Source: Ephemerocybe angulata (lineage: Eukaryota; Basidiomycota; Agaricomycetes; Agaricales; Psathyrellaceae). From it: DNA of 64,000 nt. Made by a program: the position numbers and the translations under genes. Positions 1-11,782 of the stretch are shown here, one piece after another. The stretch lies in NCBI GenBank assembly GCA_013368325.1, contig JAACJK010000061.1, forward strand, positions 434,001-498,000, in the 5' to 3' direction. Numbering within the stretch: position 1 is the first letter of the stretch; the number at the start of each line of letters is the position of its first letter. The notes beneath the pieces are model-generated. The model was given only the letters and a program-made list of their open reading frames with translations, had not been told where the DNA came from and ran no database searches.

Positions 1-521
1 CCAGCGACTGAATCCTCTTCCCAACCTTCGACACGGCATCCGCTAGCGCCCATTCCAGAACTTTCGAGCCTCCGCTCCCACGGCGAGATTGACCAGGGAT
101 AATGTAGATCGAAAGGGGCCTGTTGAGAGACCTGAGGAGGTACGTCGCAAATGGTCCACTCTCCGAAGAGCCCTCGCAGAGATATGAGTGGGGATGAACG
201 ACAATGGTGGCCCAAAGGGATGGATGCTTGAGGATGAGTCGGTGCCACGCCTTGCAGACGAGGCCGAGATAGCCTCGTGGCAGAGCACTGAGTACATCTT
301 CGACTGCAGTGTTGTCAGAGACCGATAAGGCGATCTTAAAGATCTCGAGAAGGATCACAAGGCCAATCCTCTGAATCCCCGGCACTCGAGCAAATGGGCG
401 GTCTACGACCCGTCGTGTGTTGACGAGGGCGGGAGCGGACACGTGTAGCCGAGCATTGAGCTGAAACTGGAGGTGTGTTAGGTGAATATCAACTACTCAT
501 GTAATCGTAGGTGCGTACCAT
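1..521 (-). CDS. F-box-like protein, 5' part only
   Basis: Reading leftward, an ATG at 521 is followed directly by a possible 52-bp intron (467-518, GTACGC...CCTCCAG), then an open frame to the window edge. The frame contains RVPGIQRIGLVILLEIF, then LPRGYLGLVCKAWHRLIL, PSLWATIVV and YLLRSLNRPLSIYI. This matches the layout of Agaricomycete F-box proteins: an LP..LLEIF helix, VC+.W, P.LW..I and RS...PL.I. Family knowledge: such proteins are SCF ubiquitin-ligase substrate adaptors with variable C-terminal repeats and are hugely expanded in these fungi. The usual N-terminal coiled segment is short here, and the 3' end is outside the window, so intactness cannot be judged. The start and first intron are inferred; the LW/RS motif order is seen directly. 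Confidence 0.58.
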
Positions 522-3521
522 CGTGTCAGCGAGTGCAGGCATGAAATTCTAGGGACCAGGAGTGAAAGAGAGAAGGAAAGGAGAAGGGAAGTGGGAGAAA
601 GGGTGGGTCAGAACGCCTCTGTGACCCCTTTCGTTCGAAAAGGGATATATACATCCCTCAACCCTCGTCCCAAATCTCGGCAAGGGTGCCCTCGAGGCCC
701 AAAGGCAAGGGGAGGCATAGTCTAAACAGAGTTTGCTGTGCTTGGATTTGCAATTTGCCGCCGGCTCGGCACCTCATCAAGGTACCGAGGCTCCGGGAGC
801 GCCGAAATGAGCTCCGATGTGAAGGAGGAGGCGAGGTCGTGCCGTTGAATGCTCGATCTATAGGCTCACATCCTTTGCCTGAGTGGAAGGGGAAATTTGA
901 TACCTGCTAGCTCTACTCATTCCCGCGCTAGAATAATTGAAACTAAATCACCACTCAAGCATTATGATCCGTTCAAGGTGAGTAAAGCGAAGTACTGTCG
1001 CCATCGCCGAACCTCATATCCTCACTATCGCCCCGGCTCCCGACAAAACCTAGTGTCCAGGTGTGCGGTAACCACATACCTTATGCTGCAGCGTCAACAA
1101 CTTCCTCGGGCGCTTATTCCATGTTTCAACTGATAGGACATCTTCCATGAATCTACGCTCATCTGACCATTGATCTAACTGTATATGCATAGAAATCAAC
1201 TCAGCTCAACGATGCTAGTATGATGAATGTTGGAATCGCCGCTCGGTCACCCAACGGTCACCGTGTTTCGACAGGCATGAGGAAAGATTAGATTAGATTC
1301 GTTGATGAGATCATCAGTGCCAGCAAAGGAAGGGAACCACTTGTTGTCCTCGTACCTTCACCTCCTAAGAATGGCATTGCAAAGCTCTCAACGGAAGCCG
1401 ACGGTCTGAACGCTTTGACACCATCCGGCCCTATGGATATGGGCGTGTCAATACGAATGAACCGTCCCAAAGGTGTTTGAATCCGTGGAGGGATGTTGCT
1501 AGCCTGAAGTGATCTGGGCGGTCTCTCGTCCTCTTGCCTCTTAGCCCTCCAGTGCGCTGTACGGGTAGCATGGCTTTTAACTTGGCCCAATCGATGCGCT
1601 ACTCACCTGTCTCGCACTGAACACACGTTGCGGCTTGCTTCTCAACACCTCCTTTTTCACTACACCATCATCGTAAGTTTCCCTATCTATTATTATTCTA
1701 CATTACGCGCTAAAGCATTTGCAGCAACATTCATATCACTTTCTGCGCCGTCAAATTAGCTCTGAAATGTCGAGCTCTATCGGTGGCCTCGCCTCACACA
1801 GTTTAAACGACACCGCCGCTGCACCTCCAACACTTCCCGGAGTCCGGTCCCCTATTCGCCCACCTCCATGTACGGACATCCTCGCAGCGCCCTCGCTCAT
1901 ACCTACCATTCATTAACTGACTGGCCAACTGATTTGACAAATACGCAGGCATGTATCTTCGACTCGCACCGAGTCACCAGGTTGAAACCTATAGACGTAC
2001 GCTCGTTACCCTCCCGTCCGTTCTCCCCACTTATTGGCCATCCACATCCCGGGCCGCAGCGTCTGCCCACACGCTTCGGCTATACCAATCCACACCCACC
2101 GTGCTGCCCCTCTCCGTCGAAGACCCCACCGCCGGCGGCCATACCTTCTCACTCTTGCCTTTTTACCACCGCACGTCTCTACCGAGCGCCGTCCGGCGAC
2201 AGCCTCAACACTTACGGCTCCTTCTCTTCGCACCCACCTCACCTCGCTGGAACTATCAATCGCATGCCGAGAGTGCGCCCGGATGAGCTAGAGGGTTTGT
2301 TAGAGTCGGACTCTGATATGGAACGAGTCTCGATGCATCCGAACTTTGGGAGGGGCGGAAGAGGGCGAACGGGAAGAGGAATGAGAAGAAGATTACCTCT
2401 ATGAGCGCAATTCCGGAGGCGTCGGCAGATGAAGGATGCTCGACGACGGAAACGACGCCCAAAAAAATCGACGAGAGAGCCGACCATCCCGCATGCCGCG
2501 AAGGAGGGCGAGTAGTCGAGGGAGTATTGTGAGCGACGCGCAGAATTCGGCCAAGGATTGGCTCCAGAGGATGCATTGAAGATGGGGTTCGGGTTCGGCG
2601 TGGTCGTCGTCGAGAGGTGCGAACGGTTGCTGGGTTGAGGAGTGTGCCAGGTACCCCCTAGTTTGAACCTGTTTCGAAGAGCCAGCTGGTGGAAGCGCCC
2701 ATGCAGAAGCGTAAGGTCAGGAAGTCGAAGTCGAAGTCATACTGTACTGGTGAACCCTTCGTGAAGCCTTCGAGGAAGGAGAGGGCCGCGGGTGGGTCTG
2801 GTGGGAGCGATGCAGGTCGAGCCGGCTGGGTGAGAGCAGGCGGAGTAGGGGTTCCCATCGACAGGATTTGGGAGGGCTAGGCGGGCGACTGGCGCGAGTG
2901 AGGAGATGAAGTCGCGTTTCTGAGAGCGAAGGGTGATGGATTGCGGAGTCAGTGGTGAGAGGGTAAGGATAGAACCGGAGTTGGCCGTCCTCCCCTCCGG
3001 TCCTACTTATCCATCCCCTTGTTTCATATCCGCCCTTCCACCATGTATACTCAAAGTGTGTGTAAAAAGACGGACGCAAGGGTATGCAACGCCCGCGCTT
3101 AGTCTTCGGGCGATGGTTGCAATCGGTCCTCGTATGGCGTCTATTGGGCGTCTAGAACGCAATCGCATGTGTGCGACCAACACATCAACACAATGCATCA
3201 CAGATGTCGATGCCATGTGACGCTGAAACGGTCCTTTGTCGCTTTTTCTGGGAGTGGGCGATCGCCTGACATCGCTGCAAAACCTTGGCGGTAACTACCA
3301 TGTGGGTGGATGCGCCTCACTCAAGCGCTGTCACCATTTCGCACGAACTGAGCTCTACTGAGCTCTGACTCTGAGCCTGGCAGTGCATCCGCACGGGCAG
3401 TTCTAACAAACCTATGAGGTTGCGGCTACGGTGCAAGGTGCGCCGCATATAAAGTGTGGACAGTACTTACCGTGATCGCACTCACCTAGCGCTCTGTTTC
3501 TCTCCCCAACCTCCATCTATC
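522..3521. other. No gene supported; possible decayed coding exons
   Basis: About 3 kb with no recognisable protein. Two stretches have some coding character. At 1297-1482 (+) an open frame reads through VDEIISASKGREPLVVLVP and ends at TGA. At 1767-2640 (+) a Ser/Pro-rich frame could start at the ATG near 1767, splice at about 1868 to 1950, and later shows RVRPDELEGLLESDSD and an Arg/Gly-rich stretch, but in different frames. No family is recognised. These may be exon remnants. 600-660 is pyrimidine-rich. Confidence 0.3.
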
Positions 3522-4177
3522 ATGCGGCTTTCCTCCTTCCCTGCGATAATCTCTGTCGCCATTTTCTTGTCTTCTTATGCGAATGCGTACCGTCATGATG
3601 AGGTGCGCAAGGCGATGCCAACAGCTACATCTATGCTGGCATATATTAACCCACCTTCCCTCCCCCGGATCGCACACCCATGGATGTGCTGCGCACACAC
3701 AGCAGAATGAAGTCTACGCTAGGGAACCTTACTACGTTGACACCTTGTCGCACGAAATCACCGCACGCGAGCTCCTCTCCGAGCTCACCACGCGTGAGCT
3801 CGTGGATGAGCTGAAACGCAGGTCAAAATCGTATTGCAAAGACTGTGATATAGGTTTCGACAAACAAGAGGATGTGAGTAAACATGCGTGCATGTTCCAG
3901 CTGTTGGTAAATTCGATGGTACTGCTGGTGCTGACAAGGGTGCCGTATCCCAGTTCGAGAAGCACCAGAGGTCGTACCACTACCGAGGACACTGCCCCAC
4001 ATGTGGGCGGTATATCGAAAAGAATGTACGTCCACCGTAGCCCTTTTGACTCAGCGAGTGTGAATTAATGTTTTACCATAGTTCTCCCTCCATGAGGCCA
4101 ATTGTGGACAAGCCTCTAACCCTAGTAGCCCCCCTGGTAGCCCCCGTGGTAGAAGTCGTGGCCCTCGTACCCCATAG
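3522..4177 (+). CDS. Small secreted protein with REL-repeat leader and Cys/His module
   Basis: Four exons (3522-3602, 3706-3873, 3954-4025, 4082-4177) join in frame to about 138 residues. All introns have GT-AG ends; the first could use either of two CAG acceptors 3 bp apart. Residues 1-22 form a signal peptide (hydrophobic core AIISVAIFLSS, then YANA). Intron 1 lies in phase 0 just after it. A leader follows with the repeated motif ITARELLSELTTRELVDEL, ending in the dibasic KRR. The C-terminal part has CKDC, HCPTCGRYIEKN and LHEANC, a pattern that could bind zinc or form disulfides, then a Ser/Pro/Gly/Arg tail. Inference: secreted, with the leader removed by a Kex2-like protease. Paralogues sharing the leader lie at 11783-12145 and 25126-25668. 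No named family is recognised. Confidence 0.72.
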
Positions 4178-4460
4178 AGCCGCGTCTCATAAGTCCAAAA
4201 CATTAGCTACGCGAATCCTCCGAGAGCCGAAAATCGCTTCAAACCTCATGTACTAAGCCAACGGACTGTCGCTCACTCTCGCGCAATTATGCAACTGCCC
4301 TACACTAGACTAGCTAATCGTAGTCCATCAACCCATTTCGTTCCCATCTCACCAATGGTGTTACAATGCTCGGACATTAGCGAAGTTCGGAGACGGCGGC
4401 GCGCGAGAACATACTTACCTACACGTCGAAGTTGGGAGACGAGCAAAGCGAAGATGGGAT
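4170..4460. repeat. Diverged dispersed repeat, copy 1
   Basis: From the stop codon of the preceding secreted-protein gene onward, this roughly 290-bp stretch matches 39360-39660 in the same orientation. Shared blocks include ccgcgtctcataa, ccaacggactgtcgctc-like text, agctaatcgt.gtcca, and ctacacgtcgaagttgggag. The copies differ by many substitutions and small indels. It holds no recognisable coding sequence. It may be the 3' flank of a duplicated gene or an old transposon fragment. Confidence 0.6.
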
Positions 4461-4573
4461 ACCCTCATTCTCGAGCTCTGGTACACCTATACCTCGTTTC
4501 TCTCGAGCCCTTCGTTTAAACATGGCCACAGATGAGCGCTTAATTTGGCTGCACCGTTCCACCAATCACATCC

Positions 4574-7500
4574 GTGGGATATTGTCCTGATGCCTCGCCC
4601 AAAGCGGAAACCGGACCTGGCAAATCGCTCGCTGTTGCTTTCCTCCGCCCACGACGTGCACGACGACGAACCAGCCGACCGACCGATGTATTCAGCGACG
4701 GCCGCTACACCGTCGTGCGCAAGCTCGGCTGGGGCCACTTTAGCACTGTCTGGCTCGCCAGGGACTCCAAGTGCGTATCTCTTCGTATTTCATCCAACCT
4801 ACCCATCGCACAGGATCTGATCATCGCCCCATCCGTTCCATCGCACAGGCAGAACAGGCACGTCGCGCTCAAAATCGTGAAATCCGCAAGGTATACCGAG
4901 ACCGTGCTCGGCGAGATCAAGCTACTCCAACGCCTCGCACCCGCCGCCGTCGCCCACGCATACGCCTCCCGGCCTCTCGCGCACCATCCGGTTTGGATCC
5001 ATGTGTGCATGGAGTTTGAGGTACTGGGGGAGAATTTGCTGGGCTTGATTAAGACGCATCAGAATAAGGGCGTGCAGATGCATTTGGTGAGGCTTATATG
5101 CATCGGCGTTGTGGGGTTATACATTCGAGTGAGTCGACTTCTCTTTCGTCCCCCTTCGTTTGCAGCTTTCGTCGTTTCTTTGACTCCGGATCTTCCGGGT
5201 TGTTTCTACGTTCCCCTGGGCATTTTCTTTCTTTCTATCTTAGCCCTGGCCTTTCCTCTCCTCGCTTCTAGGGCCCCTCAGCGTCCCTTCGAACCGCCGA
5301 TTCCGCTATTCCGTTCGTGTTCCGCGTTCCACACCTTCTCCGCGCTACGGCGCCTATTTCGCCTTCGGTCGCCCGATCGATTTCCCCCCCGCGACCTCTC
5401 CCCTGTGTTATCGAGTTCTTCAAAGTTCATCTCGCTATGTCGCGGTCGAACGGCCCTATCCGTCGCCCTCAGACGTTCGGGGGGCGTTATCTCGCCCAGC
5501 TTTCCTTTCATTCTTGTTATTTGGTTCAGGTGTTTGGTGCTTCAGCGCACGATCATCCTCTCTTCGATTCGCTTCGGATCTTCTGGGGTTTCGAATGTGT
5601 TTCATTTCGCGCTTTGGTGCTCTTCGTGTCGCCTTTCGTTCGGTGCTCCTTTCGCGTTCGTACGCTTCATGTTCGTTCCGTTTCTCGTGTCGGCCATCCC
5701 CCTTCTTCTGAGCACCCTCTCTTTGCACTTCATTTCGTCATCCCTTTCTCTACTCCGTCGCTCGCGTATCGGCACGACGAGTCCCCCGCTCGATGTATCC
5801 CCGCAATCGGGAGAATTGACGGCCATGCGCCGATGCGCCTCGAGTCGTTGGTTCTTCGACTGCTGGTAGCTGATATCTTGGTCGGGGGTCGGCGATTGCG
5901 TTGGTATCGCTGGGCGGTGGCGCTGGTGTTCGGCTTTCGTTTCGGACTCGTTTGCACGCATGGGCTTCGTTTGCACTCGGTTTCCCGTGTCGTCGTTCCC
6001 CCTTCTTCTGAGCTCCCTTTGTTTTCACTTCTCCTTCAGCGTCCCTTCTCTTTCCCGTCGCTCGAGTATCAGCGCGACGAGTCCCCCGCCCGATATCTCC
6101 CAGGAATCGGGAGATCTACGATGTCGTGCTTATGCGGCTCGAATCGTCAGTTTTACACTGTGGATTCGCTCCCAGTGCTCGATCTTTGGGAATTTCCTGT
6201 TGTGGGGGTCTGCGATTGTGCTTGGATTCGTGTGCGACGGGGCGGTGGTGGTGTTTGGGTTTCGTTTCAGGACGCTCCTCTTTCTCCCGAGCCTTTTCTC
6301 TTTTCGCGATAATTTCGTCATCCATCTCTCCCTTCCGCCGCTCGCGTATCGGCGCAACGAGTCCCCCGCTCCATGTCTCCCAGGAATCGAAAGGTCCGCG
6401 ACCATGCGCCGATGCGCCTTGAGTCGTTAGTTCTTCAACTGTGGATTCGTTCCCAGTGCTCGATTCCTCGCAGGCGATGGAAATGGGGGTCTGCGATTGT
6501 GCTTGTGTTCGTGCGCGATGGGGGGATGGTGTTGGTGTTCGTCTTTCGTTTTGGACTCGTTTGTGCGCCGATGCGCCTCGAGTCGTTCGTCCTTTGACAG
6601 GGGGTTCGCTCTCAGTGCTGGATTCGGGAGTTAGCGTGTTGGGGGTCGGTGATTGTGCTCGTTTGTGCGCGATGGGTGGATGGTGGTGGTGTTTGCCTTT
6701 CGTTTCGGGCCTGTTTGCATCTCCTTCAACGTCCCTTTATCTTTCCCGTCGCGAGAGGATCGGTGCGATGCGTCCCCCGGCGCGACATCCCCTGGCAATC
6801 GAAAGATCTACGACGATGCGCCGATGCGCCTCGAGTCGTTGGTTCTACCACTGTGGATTTGCTCTCGGTGCTCGATTCGGGTGTCAAGCGCGTTAGGGGG
6901 TCGGCGATTGTGCTCGTTTTCGTGGGCGACGGGGCGGTAGTGGTACTGGGCGTTTTGGGTTTTGGGTTCTTCCTCCTTTCTCTATTTTGTCGCGAGAGGA
7001 TCGGTGCGATGCGTCCCCCCGCTCGATATCGGCTGGTAATCGAAAGGTCTACGACGATGTGCCTATGCGGCTCGAGTCGATGGTTCTTCCACTGCGCATT
7101 TTCCCGCGGTGCTCGATTCAGTCGTCGTGTCCTGACTGGGGGTCGGTGATTGTGCTCGTTTGTGCGCGATGGGGGGATGGTGTTGGTGTTCGACTTTCGT
7201 TTCGTTCTCTTTTGCACTCTGTCTCCCGTGCCGTCGTTCCCCCTTCTCCCAAGCTCCCTTTCTCTTTTCGCTTCTCCTTCGACGTCCCTTTCTCTTTTTC
7301 GTCGTGAGAGGATCGGTGCGATGCGTCCCCCGGCTCGATTTCTCCCCGTAATCGGTAGAATTGACGACGTTGCGCCGATGCGCCTCGAGTCGTCGGTTTC
7401 CTTGACTGGGGGATCGTTCAAGTTGGAGGTCGCGACTGTGCTCGGATTCGTCCGCGATGGGGAGGTGGGTTTCGTGGTTTGCGTTCTGTGTGTTTGTGTT

Positions 7501-7930
7501 CTTTCGTTCCGGTCGTTCGTTCTCTTCCTTCCTTCAGTTCGTTCGTTGGCTCGTCGGTCGCATTCGTTCGCGCCCTCCATTCGTTCTGTTCGCTTCATTC
7601 CTTGGTTTCACGTGTTCGCTTTATTCGCTCGCTTCGTTCGTTCGCTCGTTTACGAACATGTTTCGTTACTACCGTTCCCGTCGTTCGCGCACCTGGTTCT
7701 TCGTTTATGAGCTTTGGACCCTACGATTCCCTCCATCGAGATCCCCACCTTCGCGCTTGTGTCGTTCGCTCATTCTTTATATCCTTCACCCTCCTTCCTT
7801 CCTTCCAACGAGCACTCGAACTAACCGACTCCATCCCCTCCCAGACCTGAAGCCCGAAAGTATCCTCCCGTTGCCGAGTCCGAGTAGCAGTTTTGGGAGC
7901 AGTCGATGGTGGATCGGTGGGCGTTTGGGA
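4574..7930 (+). pseudogene. SRPK/Sky1-type protein kinase, broken
   Basis: The kinase N-lobe is clear: DVFSDGRYTVVRKLGWGH (glycine loop), then after an intron (about 4769-4849) VALKIVKSARYTETVLGEIK (catalytic Lys region) and HVCMEFEVLGENLLGLIK, the hallmark of SR-protein kinases. These enzymes phosphorylate Arg-Ser splicing factors. Coding similarity stops near 5130. The catalytic-loop motif DLKPES appears only at 7843-7860, right after a CCTCCCAG acceptor, and downstream sequence has no DFG or C-lobe. In the family the loop is DLKPEN, so even this motif is altered. The helix and HT preceding DLKPE are missing. The segment between is repeat-filled. Most likely a dead gene; a very long intron plus a lost C-lobe is the alternative description. 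Confidence 0.75.
5130..7450 (+). repeat. Pyrimidine-rich degenerate tandem repeats, ~7 units
   Basis: A recurring block ('gcgcctcgagtcgttggttctt'-like, preceded by a cgacgagtcccccgct box and followed by a ggggtcggcgattgtgctcg box) occurs near 5830, 6130, 6414, 6570, 6826, 7068 and 7378. Spacing is mostly 240-310 bp. The plus strand is strongly T/C rich, so antisense frames stay open and spurious long frames occur on both strands. The array lies between the two recognisable kinase pieces. Similar CGTTCGTT-type text fills hsp60 intron 3 and 7500-7700. Confidence 0.68.
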
Positions 7931-7934
7931 TGAG

Positions 7935-9510
7935 TAAGATTGAGAGCAGAATGGTGAGTTTTGTGCTTCGTTTACTCGCTCCTTTCCTTCTTGAAGTCGG
8001 TTCGGTCGGGTGTCTTTCTGGTGGTGATGATGGTGGAGAGTATGCTCGCGGGTCGTCCTCGATTCGTGAGATCCATCTCCTCGCTTTCGAGGTCGTCGTC
8101 GGGTTGGGTCGCTGTGGAGTGTGCGATAGAGGGAGGCATTGAGAGCGAGACGACGACGAAGAGGAGGAAGATTGGCTGAATGAATATATCATCCGTGGGT
8201 GCGGAGGGAGGGGGGTCGGGTGGTTGGTGTTTGTGGTGGCTTAAACAACTTCTTTGCTTTCCCGTCGTGTTTTCGCAATTTGCTTTTTGTGTTTGTGTGT
8301 TGTTAATTAGTATTACCTAGTCCCCCTCCTACATATCTATATTGTCAGTTGCTACTAGTTGAAATTCAGTTCGTTTGTTTTGATTGAAGTTAGTGAGGTG
8401 CTGGATCATGATGTGCACAATCCGAATGGCGCTAGTTTCGTCGGGGTAAGTACACTTCGATATACCCGCGTTCTCGGTAACGTAGCAGGTCTTTTCGTCC
8501 TGAGTCCTTTCAAACGCATTGTCGTCGTCGGCGTCTCGGTATAGTTGTCGATATCGTCTTCGCTCAGAGCGGAGGTTGAATGATGTTGTAGAGGCCCTCG
8601 TGCGCACATTGCATCTTCAGCACTGCGATTTTTGAGGAGAAGACGGCGTGGTCGCCTCGAATGCGGTCTTCCTCTCATGCATTCATTGCGAGTGTAGGCG
8701 GCAGGCGTAGCACTATGTGAGAGGCTAGATGTATTGTTAGATGGCTTACAGATCTCAAGTATTACATCTTGCCAAGACCCCAGTTGGAAGACTTAGTTCA
8801 GCCCTGCGAGTTGGGCCAAAGTTCGAAACATCACTCCCACTGATCCCGGCCAATTAATATGACGCAGGGATAATTGTCTGGAATAATAATCGCTATGCTC
8901 ATCGGGTGTACAATTTGAGGAGAGACCTAACGGATTCTGGACATCGAGTCTCCGGTCTGTACAGTGTAAATCAAGTTGGACTGCTATCGTCAACCTGCTA
9001 CAATGCTACTGAACATGAGAGGTTCATTACGCATGACGGGGACTGTGCGTAAGAGGCTTCACCTCATAGCTGGACTGCGGCGAGCAAGGCTCCAACTGTA
9101 CTCAGTATAATGGGATGCGCCGAAGGATATCTATTGGGTCTGCCTTCCGACCGGGTGAAGTGTACTATCTCAGATACAGTAAGTGAAGTATTCTAGATCT
9201 ATGAAGATCCGCCTGGCGGGTACACCGCCTTATATCGCGCCATCGCACCTCTCCAAGTACATTAAAAAGTAATATAATAACCAAGGCCACAATCTAGGTC
9301 TAACTGGTACTCAGGAAATCGTCACCACAATTCTTTTTGGAGGAGATAAATTCGAGAGCCAGTCCGCAGAGGATAATATATATCTGGAAGAAGTGGATGG
9401 TTCGTCTCACCAGGTAACCGTCGATCCAGAGAAGTAAGTAGTTAGCGGAATAAATTATGGGGATATAGTATGGAGCAAATGATACAGGATAAGGAGAATA
9501 AAGAAGGAAA
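7935..9510. other. No gene recognised
   Basis: About 1.6 kb, partly T-rich (8200-8330). Only short open frames without family similarity are present. Nothing with a promoter, RNA or transposon signature was recognised. Confidence 0.4.
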
Positions 9511-9516
9511 CAGTAT

Positions 9517-10341
9517 CTATGTAGGTTTAGGAACGTTAAGGGGCGTTGTGTAATCCCAAGACATGGCATTCTTGTACAGCTTAATATGACGGGCTGTCCT
9601 ACGGTGCTTGACGTACTTCGCACGAATATCCGGGTCTGATTCATCGCCCAACCATTCCTTGCACGTAGTGCAGTACGCAATGTAGCTGCGATGCATCTTC
9701 GGGTCCGTGCTATTGTGTGGGTCTACCCAGACTGCGGGCTTCGCATTGATTTTCTTAACCCGTGGGGGAGTAAGAGGACCAGCCCCTAAGGCTGGGTTCG
9801 CGGCTGACTCGCTTTCTTGCGTTCGCTTCGTGGACGAAGAAGGCTTGTTACGACCAACGCGTCAGGCTTTGCGACGACGAAGAGAAATGCAGAACTTGGG
9901 CGTACCTCCGATACCATATGCGGGACTTTAGGCTTCATTGCGCGCTCCTTCTTTTTCTTCTTCTGCGAGTAATGGGTCAGGCTGTGACTGAAATGAGTGC
10001 AGCAGAGTTGACGTTGGCCGTACCTCATCTGTCTTGGTAGGCACGACTTTCACCGCCTGTACCGAAAGCCGAACTCCCTTTTTATGGGCCGCAGCACGAC
10101 CAACGGCTTTCTTGAATGATGCAGAGCGAGTGGGAGGGGCATCTTTCTGCTCCACTTCCACAGCCATTTTCTGCGAGCAATGGGTTTGGTTGAAAATGTT
10201 GGCTAACGAGCAATGCTTCAGGGGATAGCGTACCTCAGGTGGCTCGATGACCTTGTCCGTGTTCTCAACGAGCATAGCATCGTCCAAGTCATCGAACAAG
10301 TTTTCGATACTCGGGTTCGCGCCTTCCCAAGCTTTAACCAT
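9517..10341 (-). CDS. Small putative zinc-binding protein, four exons
   Basis: Reading leftward from the ATG at 10341, exons 10234-10341, 10024-10170, 9906-9962 and 9517-9843 join in frame to about 212 residues. Each donor is GTACG and the acceptors are CGCAG, CGCAG and ACAAG. The N-terminus (MVKAWEGANPSIENLFDDLD) is acidic. The middle is Lys-rich (KKKKKERAMKPK). The C-terminus has CTTCKEWLGD...KHRRTARH, a C-x2-C...H-x5-H pattern resembling a matrin/U1-type zinc finger. Inference: a nuclear protein, possibly nucleic-acid binding. No stop interrupts the model, so it looks intact. It is arranged head-to-head with the gene at 10864, leaving about 520 bp for a shared promoter. Family not recognised. 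Confidence 0.58.
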
Positions 10342-10863
10342 TCTGAGCGACGAAGTGATAGGGCGAAAAAGGGTTCTTCGGACGTGGATGAGCAGGGCAG
10401 AAGGTGTGCGTTCAGGCTTGTAACATTTGGCTGTATATATAGGGATTTGGGCAGGGCCCACCCGAGACAAAGCGCGAGCGCATCGTACTCTTGCCAGTCG
10501 TGCTCATTGTTGGGAGTACAAATTCCCACGACACAAAGCACCAATCAGACCCTGCGCTATGGTGCACTCCTGAGCTACAGCTCCGAAACGACAATCAAGC
10601 CTCATCCGCTTAGTCGTTAGGCTGGGAGGAGAATATCAAAAGCGTAACCCTGGATACAAAGCGGAGAGATTAGGTTGCATTGACCAAGTAGAACTTATTG
10701 TTTTTTCTTGGGCTCCCTTACCTGCGACTTAACTACCTGAGCTTTGTGGTCCTGATCGAAGGTCAAAGCACACCGACCCGTGCTGCAAAGCAATGTTCAC
10801 ACACTAGTTTCAAAGGTATAAAAGCCAAGGTTCCATCCCATATTCCAACACCACAGCAACATT

Positions 10864-11448
10864 ATGAACTACAAGAACATCACCCCAAAGAATGCCCTTC
10901 CTCCCCTCAGGCCACAGACAAGGGAAGAAGCCAGCCAAGTCACCCTCCCACCATTCGCGAAACAGTTCCAACCCCACAGCCACATGAACAAGAAAGAGAA
11001 CACCCTTCCTCCCATTAGGCTGCAGACGAGGGAAGAAGTCAGTCAAGTCACGCTCCCACCATTCGCGAAACAGTTCCCCGGTTACCCGACGACCTCGCCC
11101 CCCGAAGCACAGCCGCCTAGGAAGACCAACTTGGCAAGCACGACCCCCGCCGTTAGGATTATTCAATACGTCCCCGAAGCACAGAAGCGGCCTAGGAAGA
11201 ATAACTTGGCAAGCATGATCCCCGCCGTTAAGATTAAGAAATGCATGCAGGGATGTGATGAGGTATTTACAGACAACAGGACGTATATGGAACATTGGGT
11301 TCGGGTGCATCTGGGTCCTGAAGAGCTTCGCAGGTGCGGTTCAGATCTATGCAGCTGGACTGGGATTTTCCTGCAGGACAAGATAGATCACGATGCCGTG
11401 TGTCCCCACGTTGTTAGACCCACGAAGCGAGGTGGCAGACCTACATGA
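10864..11448 (+). CDS. Small protein with internal repeats and C-terminal Cys/His finger
   Basis: A single uninterrupted frame of 194 residues. Residues about 12-36 and 48-71 are a duplicated unit (LPPLRPQTREEASQV / LPPIRLQTREEVSQV, each followed by TLPPFAKQF). A second duplicated unit has EAQ..PRK.NLAS..PAV.I. The C-terminal half contains CMQGCDEVF...HWVRVH and RRCGSDLCSW...HDAVCPH, a C2H2-like arrangement that could hold two metal ions. The end is basic (RPTKRGGRPT). Inference: nucleic-acid-binding or structural protein. It diverges from the zinc-finger-like gene at 9517-10341. No named family is recognised; the repeat-finger combination is seen directly. Confidence 0.55.
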   Translation: MNYKNITPKNALPPLRPQTREEASQVTLPPFAKQFQPHSHMNKKENTLPPIRLQTREEVSQVTLPPFAKQFPGYPTTSPPEAQPPRKTNLASTTPAVRIIQYVPEAQKRPRKNNLASMIPAVKIKKCMQGCDEVFTDNRTYMEHWVRVHLGPEELRRCGSDLCSWTGIFLQDKIDHDAVCPHVVRPTKRGGRPT

Positions 11449-11782
11449 TCGCGCTTGAGATATCCGCTATTTATTTGATTCCTTACCATGTATCTCCTCA
11501 TGTAACATATATTATACTGTTACGTACTGTGCAATACGTATTTCCATTCAAGTTACCTGACCTGAGTGTCGTCTCTTTAAAGCATGAAAAAACAATTAGG
11601 TATATTGATCAACAATAGTACCCTATAGTCAACTCTGCGCCTATCTCCTCTTAGAAACATCCCATCCCTTCTTCCCATTGCCCAATCCATGCCTGTGGTC
11701 CGTAGAGAACAGACAATCGGTATTGATAGTCTACACCAAACGAAGCCATCAGTAGATGACCGAGCCCCACATTCAATTCTGT

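Noticed and set aside
5278..7598. Long antisense open frames rich in Arg/Glu/Lys, and sense frames rich in Phe/Ser/Arg
   Set aside because: They follow from the strand-biased pyrimidine repeats, overlap in several frames at once, and show no domains.
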